Positions 10,178 through 19,407 of a DNA stretch of 39,633 nucleotides are shown piece by piece. Each line of letters opens with the position of its first letter. Positions within the stretch are counted from its first letter, which is position 1. The stretch covers positions 1 through 39,633 of the forward strand of contig JACZTA010000003.1 of assembly GCA_022573915.1 (NCBI GenBank), given 5' to 3'. Made by a program: the position numbers and the translations under genes. The notes below the pieces were generated by a model. The model searched no databases. It had not been told where the DNA came from and saw only the letters and a list, made by a program, of their open reading frames with translations. The DNA is from Bacteroidota bacterium. GTDB taxonomy: Bacteria; Bacteroidota; Bacteroidia; Chitinophagales; JACZTA01.

Positions 10178-13003
10178 ATGAATACTATGATTAATTTAAT
10201 TGTACAAAAGGCCTTTTTATTCTCGGTCATACTTCTCCTGGTTTCCACCCTTGCAAATGCCCAGATAAAGCAGTCAACCGCTGAAGAAATTCAGCAGTCT
10301 ATTAACCAACGAGCTGAGTTAGCGAAGAATTCTTTTCTAAAGAACTATCCCGTGCGAAGTATCGGGCCCGTTGTGCAGGGCGCCCGGATTACGGATATTG
10401 CTGTGAGTGCTAAAAATCCTAAGGACTATTATGTCGCCTACGCATCGGGGGGACTTTTTCGTACAGATAATAATGGAATTACATTCAGGCCGATATTCGA
10501 CAACCAGGGATCATTAACAATTGGTGATATTGCTTTATTCGAAGGAGATAAAACAATTATATGGATTGGAACAGGAGAGAATAATAGCAGCAGATCTAGC
10601 TATAGTGGCTCCGGGATTTATAAAAGTGAAGATGATGGCAAGACATGGAAACAGATGGGGCTTGTTCATACTTTTCATATTGGTAAAATAATCCTGCATC
10701 CCTCGAATCCTGACATTGTCTGGGTAGCATCTATCGGCGCATTATATAGTCCTAACGAAGAACGAGGCGTTTATAAAACCACTGACGGTGGGAAAACCTG
10801 GCTCAAGACACTATTCATCGATAAGTATACCGGCGTTATCGATCTTGTCATAAACTCCGAAAATCCTGATCAGCTTTTTGCAGCCAGTTGGCAGCGGCTT
10901 CGCAAAACCTGGCATTTTGATGGCGATGGTACCGGATCATCAATATATGTTTCCAATGATGGCGGACTTAATTGGACCAAAACTGTGAACGGTTTTTTAT
11001 CCGGTGAGTTTACCGGAAGGATAGGATTGGCTATCTCGGATTCCGATCCCCGGATCTTGTACGCATTAGTTGATAATCAAACTGAGATAAAAAAGGAAAA
11101 GGATGAACCGGGTGGCGATACGCTCGCACTAAAAAAATTCCTTACCATGTCGGTTGAGACATTTCTTGCATTGAATGACTCTAGTTTAAATGAGTTTCTA
11201 AAATCAAATGACTATCCCGAAAAATACGATGCAGAGTTAGTGAAGAAGGAGATTAAAGATGGTAAATATTTGCCGAAAGCGTTAGCGGAATATTTCGGCG
11301 ATGCGAACAAAGCATTGTTTGAAACCAGTATTACCGGTGCAGAAATATATAGATCCAATGATCAGGGAAAATCCTGGACCAAGGTTAATCAGGATAAATT
11401 AGATGGAGTATACAATACCTATGGTTATTATTTTGGGGAGATAAGGATCTCTCCTGACGATCCTGAAATGATCTACATAACGGGTGTGCCCTTACTGCGA
11501 TCTGAGGATGGTGGAAAAACTTATAGCAAGATCGATACTCCGCGCGTGCACGGCGACCATCAGGCATTTTGGATAAATAAGAATGATCCCGATCATTTGA
11601 TTATCGGATCAGACGGTGGCTTATATGTCAGCTATGACAGAGCCAGGAACTGGACTCATATAAATAATGTATCTGTAGGCCAATTTTACACTGTCCAGGT
11701 AGATATGGACCAACCGTATAATGTTTATGGCGGTACCCAGGATAATGGTGTATTGAAGGGGTCATCTTTGTCCCGTCCGGGAAAATCGGAACACTGGGAA
11801 AGAATTTTTAGTGGCGATGGTATGTACGTGGCGGTCGATCCGAATAATAGCGATCTGGTGTATACCGGGTATCAATTCGGTAATTATTTTAGAATTGAGT
11901 CGAGTAAGAATGATTACAAATTCCTCACACCTCAACATGATATTGGCGAGCCGGCTTATAGATTTAATTGGCGAACCCCGTTTGTTATGAGTCCGCATAA
12001 CCCTGATATTCTTTATATGGGAGGAAATAAAATCTTCAGGACATTGAATCAGGGTGACGATTGGGAAGTGATAAGTCCTGATCTGACAACAAATCGAAAG
12101 TCGCAGGGAAATGTTCCTTATTCCACCATCACGGATATCTCTGAATCTCCGCTTAAGTTTGGTTTGATATGGGTAGGAACAGACGATGGTTTGGTACAAC
12201 TTACCAGGGATGGCGGCGCTACATGGAAAAATGTCTCCAAAAAATTACCAAAGAAAAGATGGGTCAGCAAGGTTACAGCCTCGCCGCATGAGGAAGGAAC
12301 GGTATTTGTGTCATTGAATGGATTCAGGTATGATGAATTCAAAACCTATGTGTATAGGAGCAGGAATTACGGTAAATCCTGGGAATCCATCAAAGGCGAT
12401 TTGCCGGATGAAGTAGTAAACGTGATTATTCCGGATCCGGTAAATCCTCGGTTATTATACATAGGTACGGATCACGGTACATACATAAGCATGAACGACG
12501 GAAGCAATTGGCACAGGGTTAATCTAAAACTACCGAATGTGGCAAGTTATGATATGATAGTTCATCCGAGGGAAAATGAGTTGGTAATCGCGACACATGG
12601 CAGAAGCATGTACGTGATGGATGTAAAACTCTTGCAGCAAATGACTAAAGAAAAACTTCAGCAACAAATAACGGCATTTGCACCAAAAAACATAAAGTTT
12701 TCTTCTAAGTGGGGAGAGAGCCGGCGTCCTTATTTAGAAGCGAGAATACCTGAGATAACCTTGATGTATTTCATCGGAGAGTCCGGATTAAAGGCGGAAA
12801 ATATGAAACTGGAGGTTGTACATCAGGATGAGAAAGTTCTCCTTACCATGACCGGCTCCAATCAAGCCGGATTCAATTTTTTGAAATGGGACCTGAATAT
12901 CAGTACAGATGATGAAACTGCGAAATATCTCGGCAAGGGTAAATACAAGATCATTTATACCATGGGTGGCCACACCGCAGAAACAACTTTAACAATCAAA
13001 TGA
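10178..13003 (+). CDS. VPS10/sortilin-like, BNR-repeat secreted beta-propeller protein
   Basis: Signal peptide (FSVILLLVSTLANAQ) and repeated Asp-box motifs such as SGIYKSEDDGKTWKQMG, RGVYKTTDGGKTWLKTL, SSIYVSNDGGLNWTKT, AEIYRSNDQGKSWTKV. Confidence 0.88.
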   Translation: MNTMINLIVQKAFLFSVILLLVSTLANAQIKQSTAEEIQQSINQRAELAKNSFLKNYPVRSIGPVVQGARITDIAVSAKNPKDYYVAYASGGLFRTDNNGITFRPIFDNQGSLTIGDIALFEGDKTIIWIGTGENNSSRSSYSGSGIYKSEDDGKTWKQMGLVHTFHIGKIILHPSNPDIVWVASIGALYSPNEERGVYKTTDGGKTWLKTLFIDKYTGVIDLVINSENPDQLFAASWQRLRKTWHFDGDGTGSSIYVSNDGGLNWTKTVNGFLSGEFTGRIGLAISDSDPRILYALVDNQTEIKKEKDEPGGDTLALKKFLTMSVETFLALNDSSLNEFLKSNDYPEKYDAELVKKEIKDGKYLPKALAEYFGDANKALFETSITGAEIYRSNDQGKSWTKVNQDKLDGVYNTYGYYFGEIRISPDDPEMIYITGVPLLRSEDGGKTYSKIDTPRVHGDHQAFWINKNDPDHLIIGSDGGLYVSYDRARNWTHINNVSVGQFYTVQVDMDQPYNVYGGTQDNGVLKGSSLSRPGKSEHWERIFSGDGMYVAVDPNNSDLVYTGYQFGNYFRIESSKNDYKFLTPQHDIGEPAYRFNWRTPFVMSPHNPDILYMGGNKIFRTLNQGDDWEVISPDLTTNRKSQGNVPYSTITDISESPLKFGLIWVGTDDGLVQLTRDGGATWKNVSKKLPKKRWVSKVTASPHEEGTVFVSLNGFRYDEFKTYVYRSRNYGKSWESIKGDLPDEVVNVIIPDPVNPRLLYIGTDHGTYISMNDGSNWHRVNLKLPNVASYDMIVHPRENELVIATHGRSMYVMDVKLLQQMTKEKLQQQITAFAPKNIKFSSKWGESRRPYLEARIPEITLMYFIGESGLKAENMKLEVVHQDEKVLLTMTGSNQAGFNFLKWDLNISTDDETAKYLGKGKYKIIYTMGGHTAETTLTIK

Positions 13004-13049
13004 AAGCAACCGAAATTTTATTTAGATTTTTCCATATATTTAACTGGCG

Positions 13050-14330
13050 ATGAAAGCAACAAGAAGATCTTTTATCAAACAACTAAGCGGTGGAGTCATA
13101 GGCGGGCTTGCCCTGATATCCGTTCCCTCAGCTTCAAGGGCGAGGTATATTATTTCTGAAAATCAAAACATTGGACTCAGAGATGAAGAATTCTGGAAGG
13201 TGGTAAGACAACAATTCCCACTTAATGATAAAAGGACCTATCTGAATAATGGTACTATGGGACCTTCTCCCTTTGTCGTTTTGGAAACCGTTAAAAATCA
13301 CATGACGGATATAGATACCACCGGTCATTACGGAGGTTGGGAAGTTGCGCGTGGACGTCTGGCTAGTTTTGTGGGCGTAGAAGAGAAGGAGATCTCCTTA
13401 ACTCATAATGTCACGGAGGGAATCAATATCGTAACATGGGGGCTGCCGTTAAAGCGAGGTGACGAGGTGATCATGACCACTCATGAGCATGCCGGCAATG
13501 CGCTGCCCTGGTTAAATCGCGCGAGGCTGGATGGGATCAGGATCAGAACTTTTGAGCCGGCTATGACAGCCGACGAGAATTTAAACCGGATCAACGATCT
13601 GATAAATAAAAAAACACGCGTTATTGCTGTACCTCATGTATCCTGTACCATTGGCCTGGTATTACCGGTCAAAGAAATTTCTAAACTAGGGCACGATAAG
13701 GGACTTTTTGTTTTTATTGATGGTGCACACGGTCCGGGAACCATGAATTTGAATATGAAAGAAATCGGTTGCGATTTTTATGCTTCCTGCTGTCATAAGT
13801 GGATGGTGGGGCCAAAGGGAACGGGATTTCTTTTTGTCGATCAAAGTATGCTCGACACCTTGCAAACCTATTGGATCGGCGGGCATTCAGATACAGGTTG
13901 GGACCTGACGGTCGATCCACCTGTATTTAATGGATACGTTGCGACCGCGCATAGATACGATTTTGCCACGCAAAACGCCTCAATTTATATCGGAGTGGCC
14001 GCCTCAATTGATTTTCTCAATAGCATAGGAATGAAAAATATCATCACGAGGGGAAGAGGACTTGCCAAGCATCTTCAGGATGCGTTGCTGGATATGGGAG
14101 ATAAAATCGAAATGCTCACTCCGACTGAAGATCGTTCAAGAGGGTTTGTTAATGGGTTTAGAATAAAGAATATGCAACACTCGGATTTTGGTAAGCTAGC
14201 TACCAAGCGTAAATTCCGCATAAGGCTTGTGGGTGAGGCCAAGTTGAACTCAATAAGAATATCCACACATCTATATAACAATTTCGATGAGGTCGATCGA
14301 TTCATTGAATTGGTAAAGGAAGTAGCATAA
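13050..14330 (+). CDS. Tat-exported class V aminotransferase (isopenicillin-N-epimerase-like PLP enzyme)
   Basis: N-terminal twin-arginine motif TRRSFIKQLSGGVIGGLALISVPSASRA; PLP-site region FIDGAHGPGTMNLNMKEIGCDFYASCCHKWMVGPKGTGFLFV. Confidence 0.88.
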   Translation: MKATRRSFIKQLSGGVIGGLALISVPSASRARYIISENQNIGLRDEEFWKVVRQQFPLNDKRTYLNNGTMGPSPFVVLETVKNHMTDIDTTGHYGGWEVARGRLASFVGVEEKEISLTHNVTEGINIVTWGLPLKRGDEVIMTTHEHAGNALPWLNRARLDGIRIRTFEPAMTADENLNRINDLINKKTRVIAVPHVSCTIGLVLPVKEISKLGHDKGLFVFIDGAHGPGTMNLNMKEIGCDFYASCCHKWMVGPKGTGFLFVDQSMLDTLQTYWIGGHSDTGWDLTVDPPVFNGYVATAHRYDFATQNASIYIGVAASIDFLNSIGMKNIITRGRGLAKHLQDALLDMGDKIEMLTPTEDRSRGFVNGFRIKNMQHSDFGKLATKRKFRIRLVGEAKLNSIRISTHLYNNFDEVDRFIELVKEVA

Positions 14331-14379
14331 TTAACCTCGTTTTCTCCCTCAATCAATCGAAAACCTTTAGTTTTGGTAA

Positions 14380-14411
14380 TTGGGTTTATACCTTGAATTT
14401 TCTTAAATTTG
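14380..14411 (+). promoter_or_regulatory. Putative Bacteroidetes sigma-A promoter (TTG-N21-TAAATTTG)
   Basis: TTG at 14380-14382 and TAAATTTG at 14404-14411, matching the TAnnTTTG -7 consensus, about 20 nt upstream of the start at 14433. Confidence 0.55.
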
Positions 14412-14432
14412 CTTAACATTAATTCAAGAGCA

Positions 14433-15833
14433 ATGAAAAATAAATCCGCTTTCACCACGACGTTCTGTGTATCATTAACTTTAGTTTTTACAATTCTTCT
14501 CTTTGCTGTAAGCACAGGATATTCTCAAATAAATGTAGGAAATGACAGAACACTGTGTTCTGGTTCAAGCTTGAAAATTGCAGCTTCGGTTTCCTCCAAT
14601 ATTTATAAGATCGAACAGCCAATCACTTTTGCTCCAATTGCCGGTACAGGTAACTCTGTGTTGCTAACTGATGATGAGGTGAGTTCAGGATTCAAAATTG
14701 GGTTCAAATTTGCATTCTTCGGAGCTGAATATGATACATTTTATATTTGTTCAAATGGCTTCATCACTTTTACAGCTAATTCAAATGTAGGAGTCGGTGC
14801 TCAAACAATACCCGACTTTGCGCTGCCTAATAACCTGATCGCTTTTGCCTGGGAAGATCTGGATCCCGGGTTAGGTGGCTCAATTGACTACCGGGTCATT
14901 GGCGATCAGCCTAACAGAAAACAAGTTATTAATTTCAAGAATATACCTCATTATTTAGGTGGCAATAACGTTACCGTTCAGGTTATCTTATACGAGGGCA
15001 CCAATATAATCGAGATTCACACTACGGCAATGCCATCAGGCGGAGCCAAACACACCATGGGAATTGAAAACGCTCTTGGTGATTCGGCGTTTTATATACC
15101 TGGAAGAAACAATGCAATTTGGTCTGCCGCCAACGAAGCAGTCAGGTTCTTTCCGCAGGTTACGGTGGTTTGGTCTACATCAACAGACCCAAATATTTTT
15201 GCTACTACTCAGATAATTACTGTTTCACCCGTCATCACAACAACTTATATCGGAACTGCAGTATTTCCTGATAACTCAACAGCGTCTGATTCCATAACGA
15301 TAACGGTCTATCCTAGTCCAACTGCGGGTTTCATATACACCATTAATGGTAATACGGTTTGGCTTACTGATCAATCCGTTGACGCAGTCCTGTGGTTTTA
15401 TGATTTTGGTGATGGACATATAACGAATAAGCAAACCGCTTATAATTATTATTTCATCGGCGGAATATATCCGGTTATGCAGGTCGTGACCAATACACTG
15501 CTGTGTACCGATACACTTATTGAAATGGTGGATATGACCCATCTGGGTGTAGACGATGACGTACGAAATATATTTGGGTTAAATACTTATCCTAATCCTT
15601 TTATAGATCAGTTGCAAATAGAATACAGTCTGAAGAAGGCAGCTCAGGTAGAACTGGAAGTTTTCAATATTACTGGTGAGTTGGTTGAAACTCTGTTCTC
15701 CGGGCGCGAATTAGCTGGAGTTCAACATCACATTATTAAAAGTCCAACTGCTAAATATGGTTCCGGATTATACCTCTTAAGAGTTACAGTGGATGGGACT
15801 CAGTTTACGAAACTCTTATATAAACTTGATTAA
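14433..15833 (+). CDS. Secreted protein with PKD-like domain and T9SS type A sorting domain
   Basis: Signal peptide; C-terminal NTYPNPFIDQLQIEYSLKKAAQVELEVFNITGELVETL...GLYLLRVTVDGTQFTKLLYKLD is a T9SS CTD. Confidence 0.88.
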   Translation: MKNKSAFTTTFCVSLTLVFTILLFAVSTGYSQINVGNDRTLCSGSSLKIAASVSSNIYKIEQPITFAPIAGTGNSVLLTDDEVSSGFKIGFKFAFFGAEYDTFYICSNGFITFTANSNVGVGAQTIPDFALPNNLIAFAWEDLDPGLGGSIDYRVIGDQPNRKQVINFKNIPHYLGGNNVTVQVILYEGTNIIEIHTTAMPSGGAKHTMGIENALGDSAFYIPGRNNAIWSAANEAVRFFPQVTVVWSTSTDPNIFATTQIITVSPVITTTYIGTAVFPDNSTASDSITITVYPSPTAGFIYTINGNTVWLTDQSVDAVLWFYDFGDGHITNKQTAYNYYFIGGIYPVMQVVTNTLLCTDTLIEMVDMTHLGVDDDVRNIFGLNTYPNPFIDQLQIEYSLKKAAQVELEVFNITGELVETLFSGRELAGVQHHIIKSPTAKYGSGLYLLRVTVDGTQFTKLLYKLD

Positions 15834-15854
15834 ATCTTAATAAAAGCATTCAAC

Positions 15855-17276
15855 ATGAAATATGAATTAGTAAAAAATTCCGGCAGAGTGGTTTCCCTCC
15901 TGCTGATCGTTCTGGTTTTACAATTTAATTTCAATTCTTCAAAAGCACAGGTAGTTATTAAAGGTGGGCAAACTGTTTGCGTGGGAACCGGCGGTTATTT
16001 ATTTGCTGATGTTTGTGCAAGTAAATATAACGTATCTGATACAGGTGCATTTGCTCCATTGCCTGATACGGGTCAAATTCTCCCAATGTTCAATAACACT
16101 TTGAGTGCTGCGATTCCTATTGGCTTCAATTTCAATTTTTTCTGTGATGAATACAATGAGTTATTTGTCTCAGCAAATGGATTTCTAACTTTTGACATAG
16201 GCTCCGGGTCAGGTTGCTGTTATGGCGCTCTGCTGCCCAATACTTTTATACCAAATAATTTGATCGCCTTTGCCTGGGGATATCTTGGACCAAGTGCAGG
16301 AGGAACATTTGACTATGTAACCATTGGGAATGCGCCGGAAAGAAAATTCATCCTAAATCTCAAGGATGTTCCTCATTGGCCCGGGTTTGCAAATCTGGTT
16401 ACCTTGCAGGTGATATTGTACGAGAAAGGACACACGATTGAAATACATACCACGACGATGCCTACTACAGGAAGTGCTCATACCATGGGGATTGAGAATG
16501 CAGATGGAACAATTGCTTTTTTCCCTCCGGGTAGAAATGCATCTGGGGCCTGGTCGGCAACGAATGAATTGATAAGCTTTAAACCCCTGGATTATTCAAT
16601 TGCCTGGAGTACAACTCTTGATGCAACTATAATTGGTATCAACGATTCCTTGAAGATCAATCCGTTGTTTACCACAAGCTATATTGCTAGTGTGACCTAT
16701 TCAGATAATTCTAAGGCTAAAGATACGCTCACAATCACGGTGTTCCCTTCACCAACTGCAGACTTTTCGTATACAATCAACGGGAATATGCTTTGGTGCC
16801 ATGATCAATCCTCGAAGGCTGTGGTTTGGGAATGGGATTTTGATAATGGAAATACTGCGAAGACTGCTAGTGCATTTAACTATTATTCAAAAGCAGGAAA
16901 ATATGATGTTAGCCAGGTAGTGACTAATTCCCTATTGTGTACGGATACGGCTATCAAGACCGTCAATATCACACTCACAGGGATTGAGGATGGTGATCCA
17001 AATATTCAAGGATTCACAACCTTTCCAAATCCGTTTGCAGGTGAAACCCAAATAACATATAGTCTTTTAAAAAAAGCAGAGGTGAAACTTGAGGTGTTTA
17101 ATATTCTTGGTGAACAGGTCCGGGTTTTATTTGAGGGTGACCAATCTGCCGGCAATTATAATTTCACCTTTAATGGTTATTCTAATTCCTCAAAGGGAAG
17201 CAGGGTAGGTGTCTATATAATCAAACTAACTGTAAATGGCTCTATTTACAGCGCCAGAGTTGTAGAATTCGATTAA
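15855..17276 (+). CDS. Secreted protein with PKD-like domain and T9SS type A sorting domain, paralogue of the upstream gene
   Basis: Same architecture as 14433-15833 (VTLQVILYEKGHTIEIHTTTMP...HTMGIENA; ADFSYTINGN) and T9SS CTD TTFPNPFAGETQITYSLLKKAEVKLEVFNILGEQV. Confidence 0.88.
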   Translation: MKYELVKNSGRVVSLLLIVLVLQFNFNSSKAQVVIKGGQTVCVGTGGYLFADVCASKYNVSDTGAFAPLPDTGQILPMFNNTLSAAIPIGFNFNFFCDEYNELFVSANGFLTFDIGSGSGCCYGALLPNTFIPNNLIAFAWGYLGPSAGGTFDYVTIGNAPERKFILNLKDVPHWPGFANLVTLQVILYEKGHTIEIHTTTMPTTGSAHTMGIENADGTIAFFPPGRNASGAWSATNELISFKPLDYSIAWSTTLDATIIGINDSLKINPLFTTSYIASVTYSDNSKAKDTLTITVFPSPTADFSYTINGNMLWCHDQSSKAVVWEWDFDNGNTAKTASAFNYYSKAGKYDVSQVVTNSLLCTDTAIKTVNITLTGIEDGDPNIQGFTTFPNPFAGETQITYSLLKKAEVKLEVFNILGEQVRVLFEGDQSAGNYNFTFNGYSNSSKGSRVGVYIIKLTVNGSIYSARVVEFD

Positions 17277-17316
17277 CCTTCTTTCCGGGAGTACGGACGA
17301 AAATATAAAATGTGAT

Positions 17317-19296
17317 ATGCGTTTATCAATTATCAAGGCTTTAATTCCTGTCTTGATATTGATACTGCCGCTTTATCTTTTTTCACAAAGTTCTGCAGAT
17401 TATACTGTTCAATTAAGTGCAGTTGTCAAAACAGATTCACCCAGGATCACTCTAAGTTGGCCGCAGGATTTGAATTCCATTGGTTATCAGATCTTCCGCA
17501 AAGACAAACAGGCTTCCAGTTGGGGGTTTGCCATAGTTACATTACCTGACTCAGCCATCAGCTATGCAGACACCAGCGTAAATATTACCGAGGGTTATGA
17601 ATATAGAGTGATTAAATACACCAATTCGTATACGGGATATGGTTATATCTACGCAGGAATGGAACTGCCGCCTGTTGAATTTCGTGGCAGATTAATTTTG
17701 ATAGTGGACAGTACTCATGCTGTACCACTGGCCTCCGAGCTAGTAAGATTGGAGTCAGACCTGATTGGTGACGGTTGGGAGGTGAGCAGATTTAATGTGT
17801 CGCCCACCGACTCTGTAACCGTGGTTAAGCAGATCATATTGAATGAGCATGACATGGATTCCGCAGTCAACGCAGTATTTTTGTTTGGCCATGTTCCGGT
17901 TCCTTATTCCGGTAATATCAATCCTGATGCACATGCCGATCATATTGGCGCTTGGCCCGCTGACGTGTACTATGGCGATTTAGACGGAAGTTGGACGGAC
18001 GCATTAGTCAACAATACCAGTGCTGCCAGTACGAAAAACCACAATATTCCTGGAGATCAGAAATTTGATCAGAGTATTATTGCCTCGGACATCGAATTGA
18101 TGGTCGGTCGGGTAGACATGTATGACATGCCCGCCTTCTCTGAAACAGAAGAGCAATTATTAAGGCAGTATTTGGATAAACATCATGCATTCAGACATAA
18201 AATGTTTGACCCCGTCAGACGAGCGATCATTGATGATAACTTTGGAGGATTTAGCGGGGAGGCGTTTGGGAGCAACGGCTGGAGAAATTTTGCTCCGATG
18301 TTTGGCGCAGATAGTGTTAGCAGCATGGATTATTTCACGACTCTTAAAAATAATAGCTATTTATGGTCCTACGGTTGTGGTGGAGGAACTGATACGAGTG
18401 CAGGAGGGATCGGGAAAACTGCTGATTTTGCATCGGATACCGTTCAGACCGTATTTACAGTTTTATTTGGCAGCTATTTCGGTGATTGGGATACTCAAAA
18501 CAATTTTCTGAGAGCCCCGCTGGCATCCAAAACAAGGGCACTGAGTAACTTTTGGGCGGGTAGGCCTCATTGGCATGTTCATCATATGGCTCTGGGTGGT
18601 ACATTGGGTTATGCTGCGCGGTTGACTCAGAACAACTCTTCCCTGTATACTGCCAATTATTTCGCACGGTTTATTCACGTGGCGCTCATGGGTGATCCTT
18701 CACTAAGGATGCATATGGTGGGACCTCCGGGCTCTCTCACGGCAGATAGCGTCGATGCGAATATCCATGTTTTGCTTAACTGGACCGCATCCAATGATTC
18801 TGTGAAGGGATACTATGTTTATAGATCGGGAAATAGCATGGGGCCGTTTACTCGAATAAGCAATAATATTATAACAGACTCAAACTTCATCGATTCATTT
18901 CCAATTAATGGCAATAACACGTACATGGTAAGAGCAATCAAATTGGAGAAAAGTGCCAGCGGAACTTATTTTAATCTAAGTCAAGGTATGAGAGTGAGCA
19001 TTTCACTTTCCTGGAGTTCAATTGATGATGCAATTACAAAACCTCCTCATTTTAAGGTATATCCAAATCCGACGACAGGTTTACTTTATTATGAGATCCT
19101 CTTGAACGAAAACGACCCGATTGTTAAGCTGGAACTATATGATGTAACAGGCAAGTTATTTTTGATAAAAGAGTTTAATAGTTCTACTAATAAGAATATT
19201 GGCCATATAAACCTTGAAGGATACCCACGAGGCGTTTATTTCTTGAATTTAAGCACAAAAACTACGATTTTAAGTAAAGAATTTATACTTCAATGA
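17317..19296 (+). CDS. Secreted protein with possible caspase/gingipain-like core, Fn3-like regions and T9SS sorting domain
   Basis: Signal peptide; VNAVFLFGHVPVPYSG ... LWSYGCGGGTD ... VFTVLFGSYFGDWDTQNNFLRAPLA; C-terminal HFKVYPNPTTGLLYYEILL...GVYFLNLSTKTTILSKEFILQ. Confidence 0.72.
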   Translation: MRLSIIKALIPVLILILPLYLFSQSSADYTVQLSAVVKTDSPRITLSWPQDLNSIGYQIFRKDKQASSWGFAIVTLPDSAISYADTSVNITEGYEYRVIKYTNSYTGYGYIYAGMELPPVEFRGRLILIVDSTHAVPLASELVRLESDLIGDGWEVSRFNVSPTDSVTVVKQIILNEHDMDSAVNAVFLFGHVPVPYSGNINPDAHADHIGAWPADVYYGDLDGSWTDALVNNTSAASTKNHNIPGDQKFDQSIIASDIELMVGRVDMYDMPAFSETEEQLLRQYLDKHHAFRHKMFDPVRRAIIDDNFGGFSGEAFGSNGWRNFAPMFGADSVSSMDYFTTLKNNSYLWSYGCGGGTDTSAGGIGKTADFASDTVQTVFTVLFGSYFGDWDTQNNFLRAPLASKTRALSNFWAGRPHWHVHHMALGGTLGYAARLTQNNSSLYTANYFARFIHVALMGDPSLRMHMVGPPGSLTADSVDANIHVLLNWTASNDSVKGYYVYRSGNSMGPFTRISNNIITDSNFIDSFPINGNNTYMVRAIKLEKSASGTYFNLSQGMRVSISLSWSSIDDAITKPPHFKVYPNPTTGLLYYEILLNENDPIVKLELYDVTGKLFLIKEFNSSTNKNIGHINLEGYPRGVYFLNLSTKTTILSKEFILQ

Positions 19297-19334
19297 CGCA
19301 GACACTTAAAAATTTGATAATACGGCCTCAGTCC

Positions 19335-19365
19335 TTGTTATTTAGCGATAATCTTCATACTTTTG
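19335..19365 (+). promoter_or_regulatory. Putative Bacteroidetes sigma-A promoter (TTG-N20-TACTTTTG)
   Basis: TTG at 19335-19337 and TACTTTTG at 19358-19365, upstream of the start at 19408. Confidence 0.5.
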
Positions 19366-19407
19366 ACACACGAAAATTCAATTTTTAACTACAATAAACA
19401 GCGCATT

